From the NCBI RefSeq assembly GCF_937981445.1, contig NZ_CALJON010000051.1:44847-108846 (forward strand): 64,000 nucleotides of DNA, written 5' to 3'. Below the pieces are notes generated by a model. It was not told the origin of the DNA. It made no database searches and saw only the letters and a list, made by a program, of their open reading frames with translations. This stretch comes from an uncultured Veillonella sp. Its GTDB lineage: Bacteria > Bacillota > Negativicutes > Veillonellales > Veillonellaceae. This document shows, in pieces, positions 54,473-62,238 of the stretch. Positions within the stretch are counted from its first letter, which is position 1, and each line of letters starts with the position of its first letter. The translations under genes were made by a program, and so were the position numbers.

Positions 54473-54815
54473 ACTGTACCTCCTCTAATCAAACAATCAT
54501 TAATTACACAACGATTGCTAAAATAAAAGATAGTTAACATCCGTATATATAATTATTTCCATATGGTAGTGGCATATTCCTGCTTGATAATGTTTTTTGC
54601 TATAAACTATACCTTGACGCGTATTTCCGTAAAACAATGAAACGTATTCCCGTAAAACAATAAGGCAGCGCCTATCCCATGGTTATAGAAATTGACATCA
54701 AACAGACTTCTCGCTGTATGACCTGATTTCAATATGTCCATAAAATAAACGCTGCTATTATTAACTGCATTAGTCTAACAATAAATGTAAACTCATCTTA
54801 ACTCTAAGCAGGCTA
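54473..54815. repeat. Gap with a 23-bp direct repeat
   Basis: CGTATTTCCGTAAAACAATG occurs twice in tandem at 54620 and 54643 (23-bp period). I see no gene or clear promoter in the rest of this 340-bp gap. Confidence 0.6.
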
Positions 54816-55709
54816 CTATATTAAGTTGACTTCTTTTAAAATCGCTGCAACCCGGGCTTCCTCATCTTTACTAATTGGCAAACCAGGTGCCTTAGTATAT
54901 GTGCTCATAGCTAGTCCTCGCATCTTCACAGCGGCTTTAATAGCTACAATAAATAAGTCAGTCACTTCGTACAAGCTCATTAGTTTAGAAATATTGCTGG
55001 CACAGGATTCCATAGTTTCAAACTCTTTTGCTTCATAGGCCTTATGAAGTGCTACAAACAATTCTGGTGCCACATTAGTCAATCCGGTAAGGGTGCCATC
55101 ACCACCAGAGAAGCGATTTACTACATAATATTCATCAAAGCCAGATAATACACTAAACTCAGGATTAACGGCCTTTACGGCTTTAACCAAGCGGCGTGTA
55201 TGACTAATATTATCTACCGTATCCTTAATCGCTACAATATTTTTATGCTTAGACGCTAATGTAGCCACTAATTTTGGTGTTAAATCACTCCCCACACGAT
55301 CTGGGAAATTATACAACATAATTGGCAAAGTCGTTGCATCTGCAATAGCACCAAAATAGGCTTCTGCTGCTGTTTCAGTAGGCCCAAAATAATAAGGCGA
55401 TACTATATTAAGTGCATCTACCCCCGCCTTTTCACAATAGGCTGTCAATTCTTTTACTTCATCTAATGAAGTGCCACCAATGCCTACAATTACTTGACAA
55501 CGCTTATTAACGGTTTTTACAGCTAAGTCAATGATTTCCTTTTTTTCCTCTACAGAAAAGCCATAAAACTCACCTAAACTACCAAGAAATAATAAACCAT
55601 TTAAACCTGATTCTGCTAAATGATTAATATGCTGTTGCATCGCTACAGCATCTAATTTACCATTGTCGTCCATAATTGTAATGACTGGTGAATATACGCC
55701 CTTAAACAT
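54816..55709 (-). CDS. yjhH: DHDPS/NAL-family aldolase, probable 2-keto-3-deoxyaldonate aldolase (YjhH/YagE-like)
   Basis: A 297-residue class I aldolase of the DapA/NanA superfamily. Schiff-base Lys162 in VAIKDTV, Tyr133 in MLYNFPDR, and GSLGEF (43-48) for substrate carboxylate binding (GTTGE in DapA). E. coli YjhH (about 300 residues) cleaves 2-keto-3-deoxyxylonate to pyruvate and glycolaldehyde. It forms one minus-strand cluster with a GntP permease and a YjhG-like dehydratase. ATG 55709 with GAGGAGG; the frame reaches 55724 without support. A hairpin (55729-55757) precedes it. Confidence 0.88.
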   Translation of the reverse strand: MFKGVYSPVITIMDDNGKLDAVAMQQHINHLAESGLNGLLFLGSLGEFYGFSVEEKKEIIDLAVKTVNKRCQVIVGIGGTSLDEVKELTAYCEKAGVDALNIVSPYYFGPTETAAEAYFGAIADATTLPIMLYNFPDRVGSDLTPKLVATLASKHKNIVAIKDTVDNISHTRRLVKAVKAVNPEFSVLSGFDEYYVVNRFSGGDGTLTGLTNVAPELFVALHKAYEAKEFETMESCASNISKLMSLYEVTDLFIVAIKAAVKMRGLAMSTYTKAPGLPISKDEEARVAAILKEVNLI

Positions 55710-55728
55710 ACAAATCCTCCTCAAATCA

Positions 55729-55757
55729 AAAGGTACAGGTCTGAGCCTGTACCTTTT
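55729..55757. terminator. Hairpin between the GntP-type permease and aldolase genes
   Basis: AGGTACAGG / CCTGTACCT stem with a 6-nt loop, T-run on the plus side and a short one on the minus side. It may lower, not abolish, aldolase transcription. Confidence 0.6.
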
Positions 55758-55768
55758 TTAATACTTTT

Positions 55769-57115
55769 CTATACAAACATATCTAATACAAGTACAAACA
55801 CTAAGCCTGATATAGATGCAATTGTAGATAATACAGTCCATGTAGCAAAAGTTTCTTTTAAGCTTAAGCCAAAATACTCTTTTACCATCCAGAAGCCGGC
55901 ATCATTTACATGAGATGCAATAGTACTGCCCGCGCCAGTTGCCAATGTTACTAGTGCTAAATTCGCATCAGTAGTAGCCAATACAGGTACTACTAAGCCT
56001 GCTGTAGATAAAGCTGCTACAGTAGCAGATCCTAGAGAGATACGCAAAATAGCTGCTACAGCCCAAGCGAATAAGATTGGAGAAATAGACGTACCATGGA
56101 ACATAGACGCAATATAAGTACCTACACCACCAGTGATAAGGATTTGTTTAAAAATCCCGCCACCACCGATAATAAGAAGCATCATACCGATAGAAGCAAT
56201 CGCCTTAGAGCAAGAATTCATAACTTCTTTAATAGGTGTGCCACGGCGAAGATTTAATACATAGATTGCAAAAATAATTGACACAAGCATAGCAATAGAT
56301 GGATTGCCTACGAAGTTAACAGATTCTAAAACTAGGGCATTTTCAATATGTCCAATATCTTTAACAATATTAGCAATTGTTGCAAAAATCATCAAAATAA
56401 CAGGTAGCATGGCAGATAGCATGCTAATACTAAATCCTGGCATTTCTTCATCTGTAAAGAGTTTAGGTTCACCAAGAGCTGTAATATCGCCTGCTTTTTC
56501 AAATACAGATGGCATATAGCCTTTTACTATTTTAGTAAATACAGGACCCGTTAAAATAACTGTAGGGATGGCAATTAAAATACCATATAGTAAAACGCTA
56601 CCCATATCAGCACCATATTCACCTGCAATAACAGTTGGCCCTGGATGTGGTGGCAAGAAGCAATGTGTAGCTAATAAAGACGCTAACATTGGGAAGCCTA
56701 AATAAATAGGTGCCACCTTCATTTGACGAGAAATAGTAAATACAATAGGAATTAAAAGAACAAGACCTACTTCAAAGAATAACGCAATACCTACAATAAA
56801 TGATGCCACTACAATGGCCCATTGAATTCTCTTTTCACCAAAGGCATCAATTAAAGTCATGGAAATTCGTTGTGCACCACCTGCATCGGCAATTACACGG
56901 CCGAGCATGGCGCCAAGACCAAAGATTAAAGCAATATGACCTAATGTGCCACCCATGCCGGCTTCTAATGTATTAGGAAGTTTTGGCAAAGGGATGCCAA
57001 AGGCAATCCCCGCCAAAGTAGATACAATTACGAGTGAAATAAATGTATTAATCTTACATTTTGAGATTAAAAATATTAACAGTACAACTGCTACGGCAGT
57101 GATCAATAAAGGCAT
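55769..57115 (-). CDS. yjhF: GntP-family aldonate permease (YjhF-like)
   Basis: A 448-residue sugar-acid:proton symporter with about 12-14 helices, matching the length of GntP/YjhF (about 450). LFGIP..FGLGAMLGRVIADAGGAQRI-type motifs near 65-90, HCFLPPHPGPTVIAGEYGADMG near 150 and GSTIASHVNDAGFWMVKEYF near the end are typical. It likely brings D-xylonate or a related aldonate into the cell. GGAGGAG precedes the ATG; it follows the dehydratase gene by 25 bp. Confidence 0.92.
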   Translation of the reverse strand: MPLLITAVAVVLLIFLISKCKINTFISLVIVSTLAGIAFGIPLPKLPNTLEAGMGGTLGHIALIFGLGAMLGRVIADAGGAQRISMTLIDAFGEKRIQWAIVVASFIVGIALFFEVGLVLLIPIVFTISRQMKVAPIYLGFPMLASLLATHCFLPPHPGPTVIAGEYGADMGSVLLYGILIAIPTVILTGPVFTKIVKGYMPSVFEKAGDITALGEPKLFTDEEMPGFSISMLSAMLPVILMIFATIANIVKDIGHIENALVLESVNFVGNPSIAMLVSIIFAIYVLNLRRGTPIKEVMNSCSKAIASIGMMLLIIGGGGIFKQILITGGVGTYIASMFHGTSISPILFAWAVAAILRISLGSATVAALSTAGLVVPVLATTDANLALVTLATGAGSTIASHVNDAGFWMVKEYFGLSLKETFATWTVLSTIASISGLVFVLVLDMFV

Positions 57116-57140
57116 AATGAGCTCCTCCTATGGTTGACAA

Positions 57141-59111
57141 TTATTTTTCAGCCAAAGCTTTCTTACCCGCTTCAAGTACTTCAATTATTTTATCCACATT
57201 ATATACATTACCCTGCCATGTGCCACCACTTACATCTTGTAATGCAGCCCATAAACGAGTGTCGTCTGGTAAATCATCATCTTCATGTAAATCAGTCCGC
57301 ATTGGACGTTCTGCTAAGATTTTTGCCCCTTCTTCATAGGATACAAGCTCACCTTCACGGCCAATAAAGTTTAAACTGCCTTCCAAGTTTACTGTATCTA
57401 CAATAATTTCAACAATATCACCATCTTGTAATTTGCCAAGCGGACCACCAGCGAGCGCTTCAGGACCTACATGACCAAAGCAAGCACCTGTTGATACACC
57501 AGAGAAACGAGCATCAGTAATAAGAGATACATGTTTACCATATGGTAAATGTTTTAATGCTGAAGTTAATTGGTAGGTTTCTTCCATACCAGTTCCTTTG
57601 GGCCCGCCGCCCATAACGATAAGAATATCGCCAGCTTCTACTTTACCTACTTCTTTTAGTGCTGTAATAGCTGCTTTTTCAGACGTGAAGACTTTTACTT
57701 TTGCTGTATGTCTGAATACATGGTCATCATCAATAACAGATGGATCAATAGCGGTAGATTTGACTACTGCCCCTTCTGGTGCAATATTACCTTTAGGGAA
57801 TGTTACTGTTGAGCCAATACCGCGTTTTTTAGCTTCCCCTGGTGTAAAAATAACTTCATCTGGGGATACACCTTCTGTTTTTTCAAGATGCGCACGACAA
57901 GCTTGACGGCGTTCTGATTGTTCCCACCAATCAAGGTTTTCACCTAATGTGCTACCAGTTACAGTCAACACATCTTCATGTAATAAACCAAGTTTACGTA
58001 AGTGAAGCATTACTTCTGGTACACCACCAGCCATATAAGCATATACAGTTGGATAGTTTACTGGCCCAATTGGTAATACGCTGACAAGACGTGGCACCAA
58101 TTTATTGATACGAGACCAATCATCTACACTTGGGCTCTTACATCCAGCTGCATAAGCGATTGCTGGTAAATGAAGGAGTAAATTTGTCGAACCACCAAAA
58201 GCGGCATGAATAACCATCGCATTTTCTACAGCCTTATCAGTTAAAATGTCTTTTGTTGTAATACCACGAGCCGCTAAGTCCATAACAGCCTGTGCAGACA
58301 TGCGTGCCATATCGCGCCATACTTGTTGACCTGATGGAGCTAACGCGGAGTGTGTAATAGAAAGGCCTAAGCCTTCTCCCACAACTTGAGATGTGCCAGC
58401 TGTCCCGAAGAATTGACAGCCACCGCCAGGAGATGCACATGCTTTACAGCCCATGGACGCTGCATAATCTAGAGAAATTTCATCATTAGCATAACGAACG
58501 CCAATTGTTTGAACCGTACCTAAATCTTCACCATCATTAGATTTTAAAGTAGCACCACCTGGTACAAGAATTGTTGGCTCATTATGCATACTTGCCAAAG
58601 CCATCATCATAGCTGGTAACCCTTTATCACAACCAGCTACACCGATAGTCGCCTTACGAGTCGGTAAGGAACGAATTAAACGACGCATTACGATGGAAGC
58701 ATCATTACGATAAGGTAAGGAGTCAAACATGCCAATCGTTCCTTGGCTACGACCATCACATGGATCTGTTACAAATGCTGCATGAGGTACAAAACCAAGT
58801 TCAGCCACTTTATCAGCAGCTTCTGTCATCAAATCAGACAATTCAAAGTGACCATTATGTAAACCTACAGCTACAGTGCGTTCAGATGTTTTAATACCAC
58901 CTTGCGTACTAATCAACATGACATCGCCATTGGCAAGTTTTGTTGGATCCCAGCCCATGCCAGCATTTACAGTCATACCGAACAAATTACCACTTGGAGA
59001 TTCACGCAATAACGAATCAGTTAAAGGCAATTCACCTTTAGGACCATTCATAGATAATTTTGTGTCTTGAATGTTTTGATTAATACTTTCGTATAATGAT
59101 TTGATAGCCAT
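57141..59111 (-). CDS. yjhG: IlvD/Edd-family dehydratase, probable D-xylonate dehydratase (YjhG/YagF-like)
   Basis: A 656-residue iron-sulfur dehydratase. Cys118 (DPCDGR), Cys161 (GVAGCDKGLPA) and the CKACASPGGGCQFFGTAGTSQ segment near 230 are the cluster/Mg region. It is much longer than IlvD and close in length and motif pattern to E. coli YjhG (about 655), which converts D-xylonate to 2-keto-3-deoxyxylonate. AAGGTG precedes the ATG. The first gene of yjhG-yjhF-yjhH; a divergent IclR regulator is next to it. Confidence 0.93.
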   Translation of the reverse strand: MAIKSLYESINQNIQDTKLSMNGPKGELPLTDSLLRESPSGNLFGMTVNAGMGWDPTKLANGDVMLISTQGGIKTSERTVAVGLHNGHFELSDLMTEAADKVAELGFVPHAAFVTDPCDGRSQGTIGMFDSLPYRNDASIVMRRLIRSLPTRKATIGVAGCDKGLPAMMMALASMHNEPTILVPGGATLKSNDGEDLGTVQTIGVRYANDEISLDYAASMGCKACASPGGGCQFFGTAGTSQVVGEGLGLSITHSALAPSGQQVWRDMARMSAQAVMDLAARGITTKDILTDKAVENAMVIHAAFGGSTNLLLHLPAIAYAAGCKSPSVDDWSRINKLVPRLVSVLPIGPVNYPTVYAYMAGGVPEVMLHLRKLGLLHEDVLTVTGSTLGENLDWWEQSERRQACRAHLEKTEGVSPDEVIFTPGEAKKRGIGSTVTFPKGNIAPEGAVVKSTAIDPSVIDDDHVFRHTAKVKVFTSEKAAITALKEVGKVEAGDILIVMGGGPKGTGMEETYQLTSALKHLPYGKHVSLITDARFSGVSTGACFGHVGPEALAGGPLGKLQDGDIVEIIVDTVNLEGSLNFIGREGELVSYEEGAKILAERPMRTDLHEDDDLPDDTRLWAALQDVSGGTWQGNVYNVDKIIEVLEAGKKALAEK

Positions 59112-59514
59112 ACTCTCACCTTTCCTTACTTACATCAACCTAAATGTACATAATTAATTATTTCGTACGTTATTTACCATGGCATATGTAATTTCTATTG
59201 TATGTTATGGTATTTACTTCCCTGTTTCGCACGTTGTGGTACTACTGCATTTCATAATCCGCTTCATAGGCTCTTTTATTGTCCGTATTTACGAACTATT
59301 TATACATATATCCGTACTTCATGTTTACATCATACGCAGAATGAAGTATTATGTCAATAGGAGATTGAAAAAATACCTATATCGCATTATGCAAATTTTG
59401 AAATTATATCGTTTTTTACTCTAAATCCTCTCTGTTTTATAAATAAGAGTATGCTAAAATCTATTTCCCCTTTATAATAGAGATTAACTATTTAATGACA
59501 AAGGATGTTTAACT
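59112..59514. promoter_or_regulatory. Divergent yjhG / iclR control region
   Basis: 400 bp without a gene. An imperfect inverted repeat, ACCATGGCATA / TATGTTATGGT (59176-59211, 9 of 11 matching), is the best operator candidate for the IclR protein. Several CCGTA/TACG half sites follow to 59340. Confidence 0.35.
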
Positions 59515-60270
59515 ATGTTCCATAAGCCAACAGAGCGCGTGCTCAGTATTTTTAATTTATTGTCCGGCCATCCTGAAGGATTGACCTTGACCCAAATTGC
59601 TCAACAACTCTCAATTCCTAAGAGCACCCTATCACCAATTTTACAAGAAATGACCTTTCAAAATTATTTACACTTAGATGATGACACTAGTTTATATTTC
59701 ATCGGTATCTCTTTACATGCCATTGCTAGCTCCTATGATGTAACCAATGAATTAATTCCAAAAGTCAAAACTGTTATGCAGCGCATTACAGAGCAATCTA
59801 ATGAAATGTGTCAATTAGGTATTTTAGAAGGCACGGAGATCTTATACTTGTTAAAAGAAGTCCCTAAAACTGAAATGCCCATTCAAATTATTTCTCATAC
59901 AGGGAAAAAATTGCCTGCCTATGCAACAGCACTGGGCAAAGCATTGCTATCCTATTACACCTTGGAAGAACTTAAGGAGATCTACCCTGAAGGTCTTGAA
60001 GCCGTAACGCCTCATACAATTACAGATATGGATGTACTATGGACTCAACTTCAAGACATTAAGCAATCTAACATCTCTCATGAATCTGAGGAGACAACGC
60101 CTTTTTTATGTTGCTATGCTACCCCTATTACGCTATCTGAAACGGAACGCATTGCACTTAGCATTAGCTTGCCAGTCTTCCTTTGTACAGACGAAAAAGT
60201 AGCACAAATAAAATCACTTCTTATCGAAGCTAAAAATGAAATCGAAAACTTACAACTTTTAAAGAAATAA
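59515..60270 (+). CDS. IclR-family regulator of the aldonate cluster
   Basis: A 251-residue regulator with an N-terminal winged helix (LTLTQIAQQLSIPKSTLSPILQEM, about 22-46) and a C-terminal IclR ligand domain with GKKLPAYATALGKALLSYY near 125. AAAGGA lies about 10 nt before the ATG. Divergent from yjhG and comparable to the IclR regulators of the E. coli yag/yjh clusters. It ends in the hairpin at 60273-60306. Confidence 0.93.
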   Translation: MFHKPTERVLSIFNLLSGHPEGLTLTQIAQQLSIPKSTLSPILQEMTFQNYLHLDDDTSLYFIGISLHAIASSYDVTNELIPKVKTVMQRITEQSNEMCQLGILEGTEILYLLKEVPKTEMPIQIISHTGKKLPAYATALGKALLSYYTLEELKEIYPEGLEAVTPHTITDMDVLWTQLQDIKQSNISHESEETTPFLCCYATPITLSETERIALSISLPVFLCTDEKVAQIKSLLIEAKNEIENLQLLKK

Positions 60271-60272
60271 TA

Positions 60273-60306
60273 AAAAATGCATGCCCTTAGTAGGACATGC
60301 ATTTTT
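60273..60306 (+). terminator. Terminator of the IclR gene
   Basis: AAAAATGCATG / CATGCATTTTT stem with a 12-nt loop, directly after the stop; usable from both sides. Confidence 0.85.
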
Positions 60307-60425
60307 CATGTTAGTGTTTTGTTTTTGTTTTTTGTTTTGTTTGTTTTGTTGTTATGCTTTTAAAGATTTTTTAGATTTGTTTTGATTTATAATCAAACAT
60401 CTTATTGAGCCAATAGGACTGCCTA
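60307..60425. other. T-rich low-complexity stretch
   Basis: TTTTTGTTTTTTG-type sequence of strong strand bias (about 60312-60350) between the IclR terminator and the small peptide gene; no gene seen. Confidence 0.5.
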
Positions 60426-60485
60426 TTATAAACCTTTTACGAAGCTTTCAATCGCTTGTTGAAGTAAAATAAAAATTGCTACCAC
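60426..60485 (-). CDS. Candidate 19-residue amphipathic peptide
   Basis: GTG at 60485 with an excellent ribosome site (AAAGGAG, 9 nt) codes MVAIFILLQQAIESFVKGL and stops with TAA. An in-frame stop lies directly before the GTG. A promoter-like TTGACT (60599-60604) with TTTAGA/TAGAAT about 17-19 bp away gives an 80-nt leader, in which AAATACAAC (60523-60531) pairs with GTTGTATTT (60551-60559). The peptide is short, hydrophobic on one face and could be a type I toxin or a modulin-like peptide. No family is recognised. Confidence 0.4.
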   Translation of the reverse strand: MVAIFILLQQAIESFVKGL

Positions 60486-60895
60486 GTTTCAACACTCCTT
60501 TTGTCTCAAACCACTGCTCCTAAAATACAACTCAACACTTGTTTTTTACTGTTGTATTTCTTAGCACGTTGTTATTCTAAACTATAAAGTTACTTTACAG
60601 TCAAGCATTTAAAAAATTAAATTTACATGAAATTTCTATAGAAAATATTTCTCTATAAAATATCATACTAAAATAAACTATCATACTAATATAAAAAAGA
60701 CTTCTTCATAAGCTCCAGTACTGATGAGAATTAGCTATACCTAGATATAATTAGATACGTTTAGATATATTTTAGATATGTTTAGTCTAATTAAATCTAC
60801 TTCAGTCTAACGTATAAGCGTTTAGCCATATATGTACTGGGACAGTATGAAAAAGTCTTTTATTTTATACTATATAATTTTTTAGGAATGTAATA
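60486..60895. other. Leader of the small peptide and A+T-rich gap
   Basis: Contains the leader and promoter of the peptide gene (60486-60604). 60605-60895 has irregular TTTAGATA-type short repeats and no gene. Confidence 0.4.
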
Positions 60896-61747
60896 TTACA
60901 AGGCCCCGCCTTCAACGGGCACTTGAAGCATGGAAAATAGCGCATCATGATCGGCTTCGTCAAAAGTAGTATCCAAGAAACAGGCATCCACTACATCACC
61001 ACAAATCGTATAGCCATGCTCTTTCACCCACTGCAAGAGTGTTTCTAATTGCGTCGTATCATTAGGCCGGCCTGTTTTATATAGGCAAATGTAATTTCCT
61101 TCAGGCAAGGTAATCTCTTCCGCATCAAAATGGCCACTTTCTGGAGGTATCCGAATATAACTGCCACCACCATTTAATACATTACCAGTAATGACACTAT
61201 CCTTTTTAAATAACATGCCATAGCTATAAGCCGGCAAGAATTCATGGGAATATAGTTCACGCCAAAGCTCCATAGATGTAAAATGAATATCTTCACGATC
61301 TACAGTAGCCCCCTCTTCAGCCCAAGGGCAGAAAATAATCTGCCGATCTTTGTAATAACGCAAGAATGGCTCCTCCTGAGGATGACTCGTAGCGGCCACG
61401 GCTTCACGATATAAATACAGGCGTTGCTGCAAAGCCAATTGCTTTCGCTCTAATTGTTCTTTTTCTTTGGCGAGCTTTGCCGCTTGTTGCTGTAACAAAA
61501 CCACCTCGGATTGTAAATCACGGCCATTTAGATGGGCTTCAATCTCTTTTAAACTAACGCCTAAGGACTTCAAAAAGCAAATCTCCCTCAATACGGGAAT
61601 CTGATGCCGTCCATAATAGCGATATCCATTGGACTCATCCACCACAACCGGCGAAAATAAGCCAATCGAGTCATAATATAGTAGCGCCGGCCGCGTCAAA
61701 CTGTGAAGCTTGGCCATCTCGCTAATGCTGATTAAATTTTCGCGCAT
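60896..61747 (-). CDS. MerR-family regulator with GyrI-like ligand domain (BmrR type)
   Basis: A 283-residue activator. N-terminal MerR helix-turn-helix (ISEMAKLHSLTRPALLYYDSIGLFSP, about 8-33), a dimer coiled coil (KLAKEKEQLERKQLALQQR, about 90-110) and a C-terminal GyrI-like effector domain (about 130-280) that binds cationic drugs in BmrR. AAGGAG precedes the ATG. No efflux pump gene lies beside it, so its target is unknown. Confidence 0.88.
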   Translation of the reverse strand: MRENLISISEMAKLHSLTRPALLYYDSIGLFSPVVVDESNGYRYYGRHQIPVLREICFLKSLGVSLKEIEAHLNGRDLQSEVVLLQQQAAKLAKEKEQLERKQLALQQRLYLYREAVAATSHPQEEPFLRYYKDRQIIFCPWAEEGATVDREDIHFTSMELWRELYSHEFLPAYSYGMLFKKDSVITGNVLNGGGSYIRIPPESGHFDAEEITLPEGNYICLYKTGRPNDTTQLETLLQWVKEHGYTICGDVVDACFLDTTFDEADHDALFSMLQVPVEGGAL

Positions 61748-61773
61748 GGGGGACTCCTTAAAACTCTAATCTA

Positions 61774-62145
61774 TTAATCTTTTATTGTATTACTTATCTC
61801 TGCTCCAATATCATTTAATGATTTATCATCTTTCTCTCGTTTCCAAGCCGTTCGTCCATTTGCACTCGCATAATGAACAAATGTTGCCGCTCCCGAAGGC
61901 GTGAAAAAAGATATATCTTCTATTAACTTCCCATCTTTTATTTTGTTAGCATATTTCTTTCTGTTTTTTATAACAGAATCTGGGCAGCTTTTAGTTTTTT
62001 CCATAACTACATCACTGCCTTTTAAAACTACAAACCCTTCATTAGTCTGTTTTCCGTAGGCAATGCATCCTTTTCTCTTTGTATAAAATTTATCGCTTTT
62101 TTTAGCAGAGCTTTTTGTACTCGATTCAAACATACGATAGCCCAT
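61774..62145 (-). pseudogene. 5'-truncated DUF4357 fragment (probable GIY-YIG-DUF4357 nuclease remnant)
   Basis: 123 codons. It begins MGYRMFESS, which in intact relatives (as I recall them) is an internal LGYPIFE-like joint between a GIY-YIG-type N-terminal part and the C-terminal DUF4357. GFVVLKGSDV and FFTPSGAATFVHYASANGRTAWK are the DUF4357 core. No ribosome site precedes the ATG and an in-frame stop lies three codons upstream, so this looks like the surviving 3' end of a larger gene. It sits beside the type III restriction gene, in a degraded defence locus. Confidence 0.65.
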
Positions 62146-62238
62146 AGTGAGTCATCAGTGGTTGTTACAAGAATAATGTAATAACAGAGCCTTTAATTGC
62201 CAAAACTATGCCCACTTTCTATTCATCACAATAATTGA

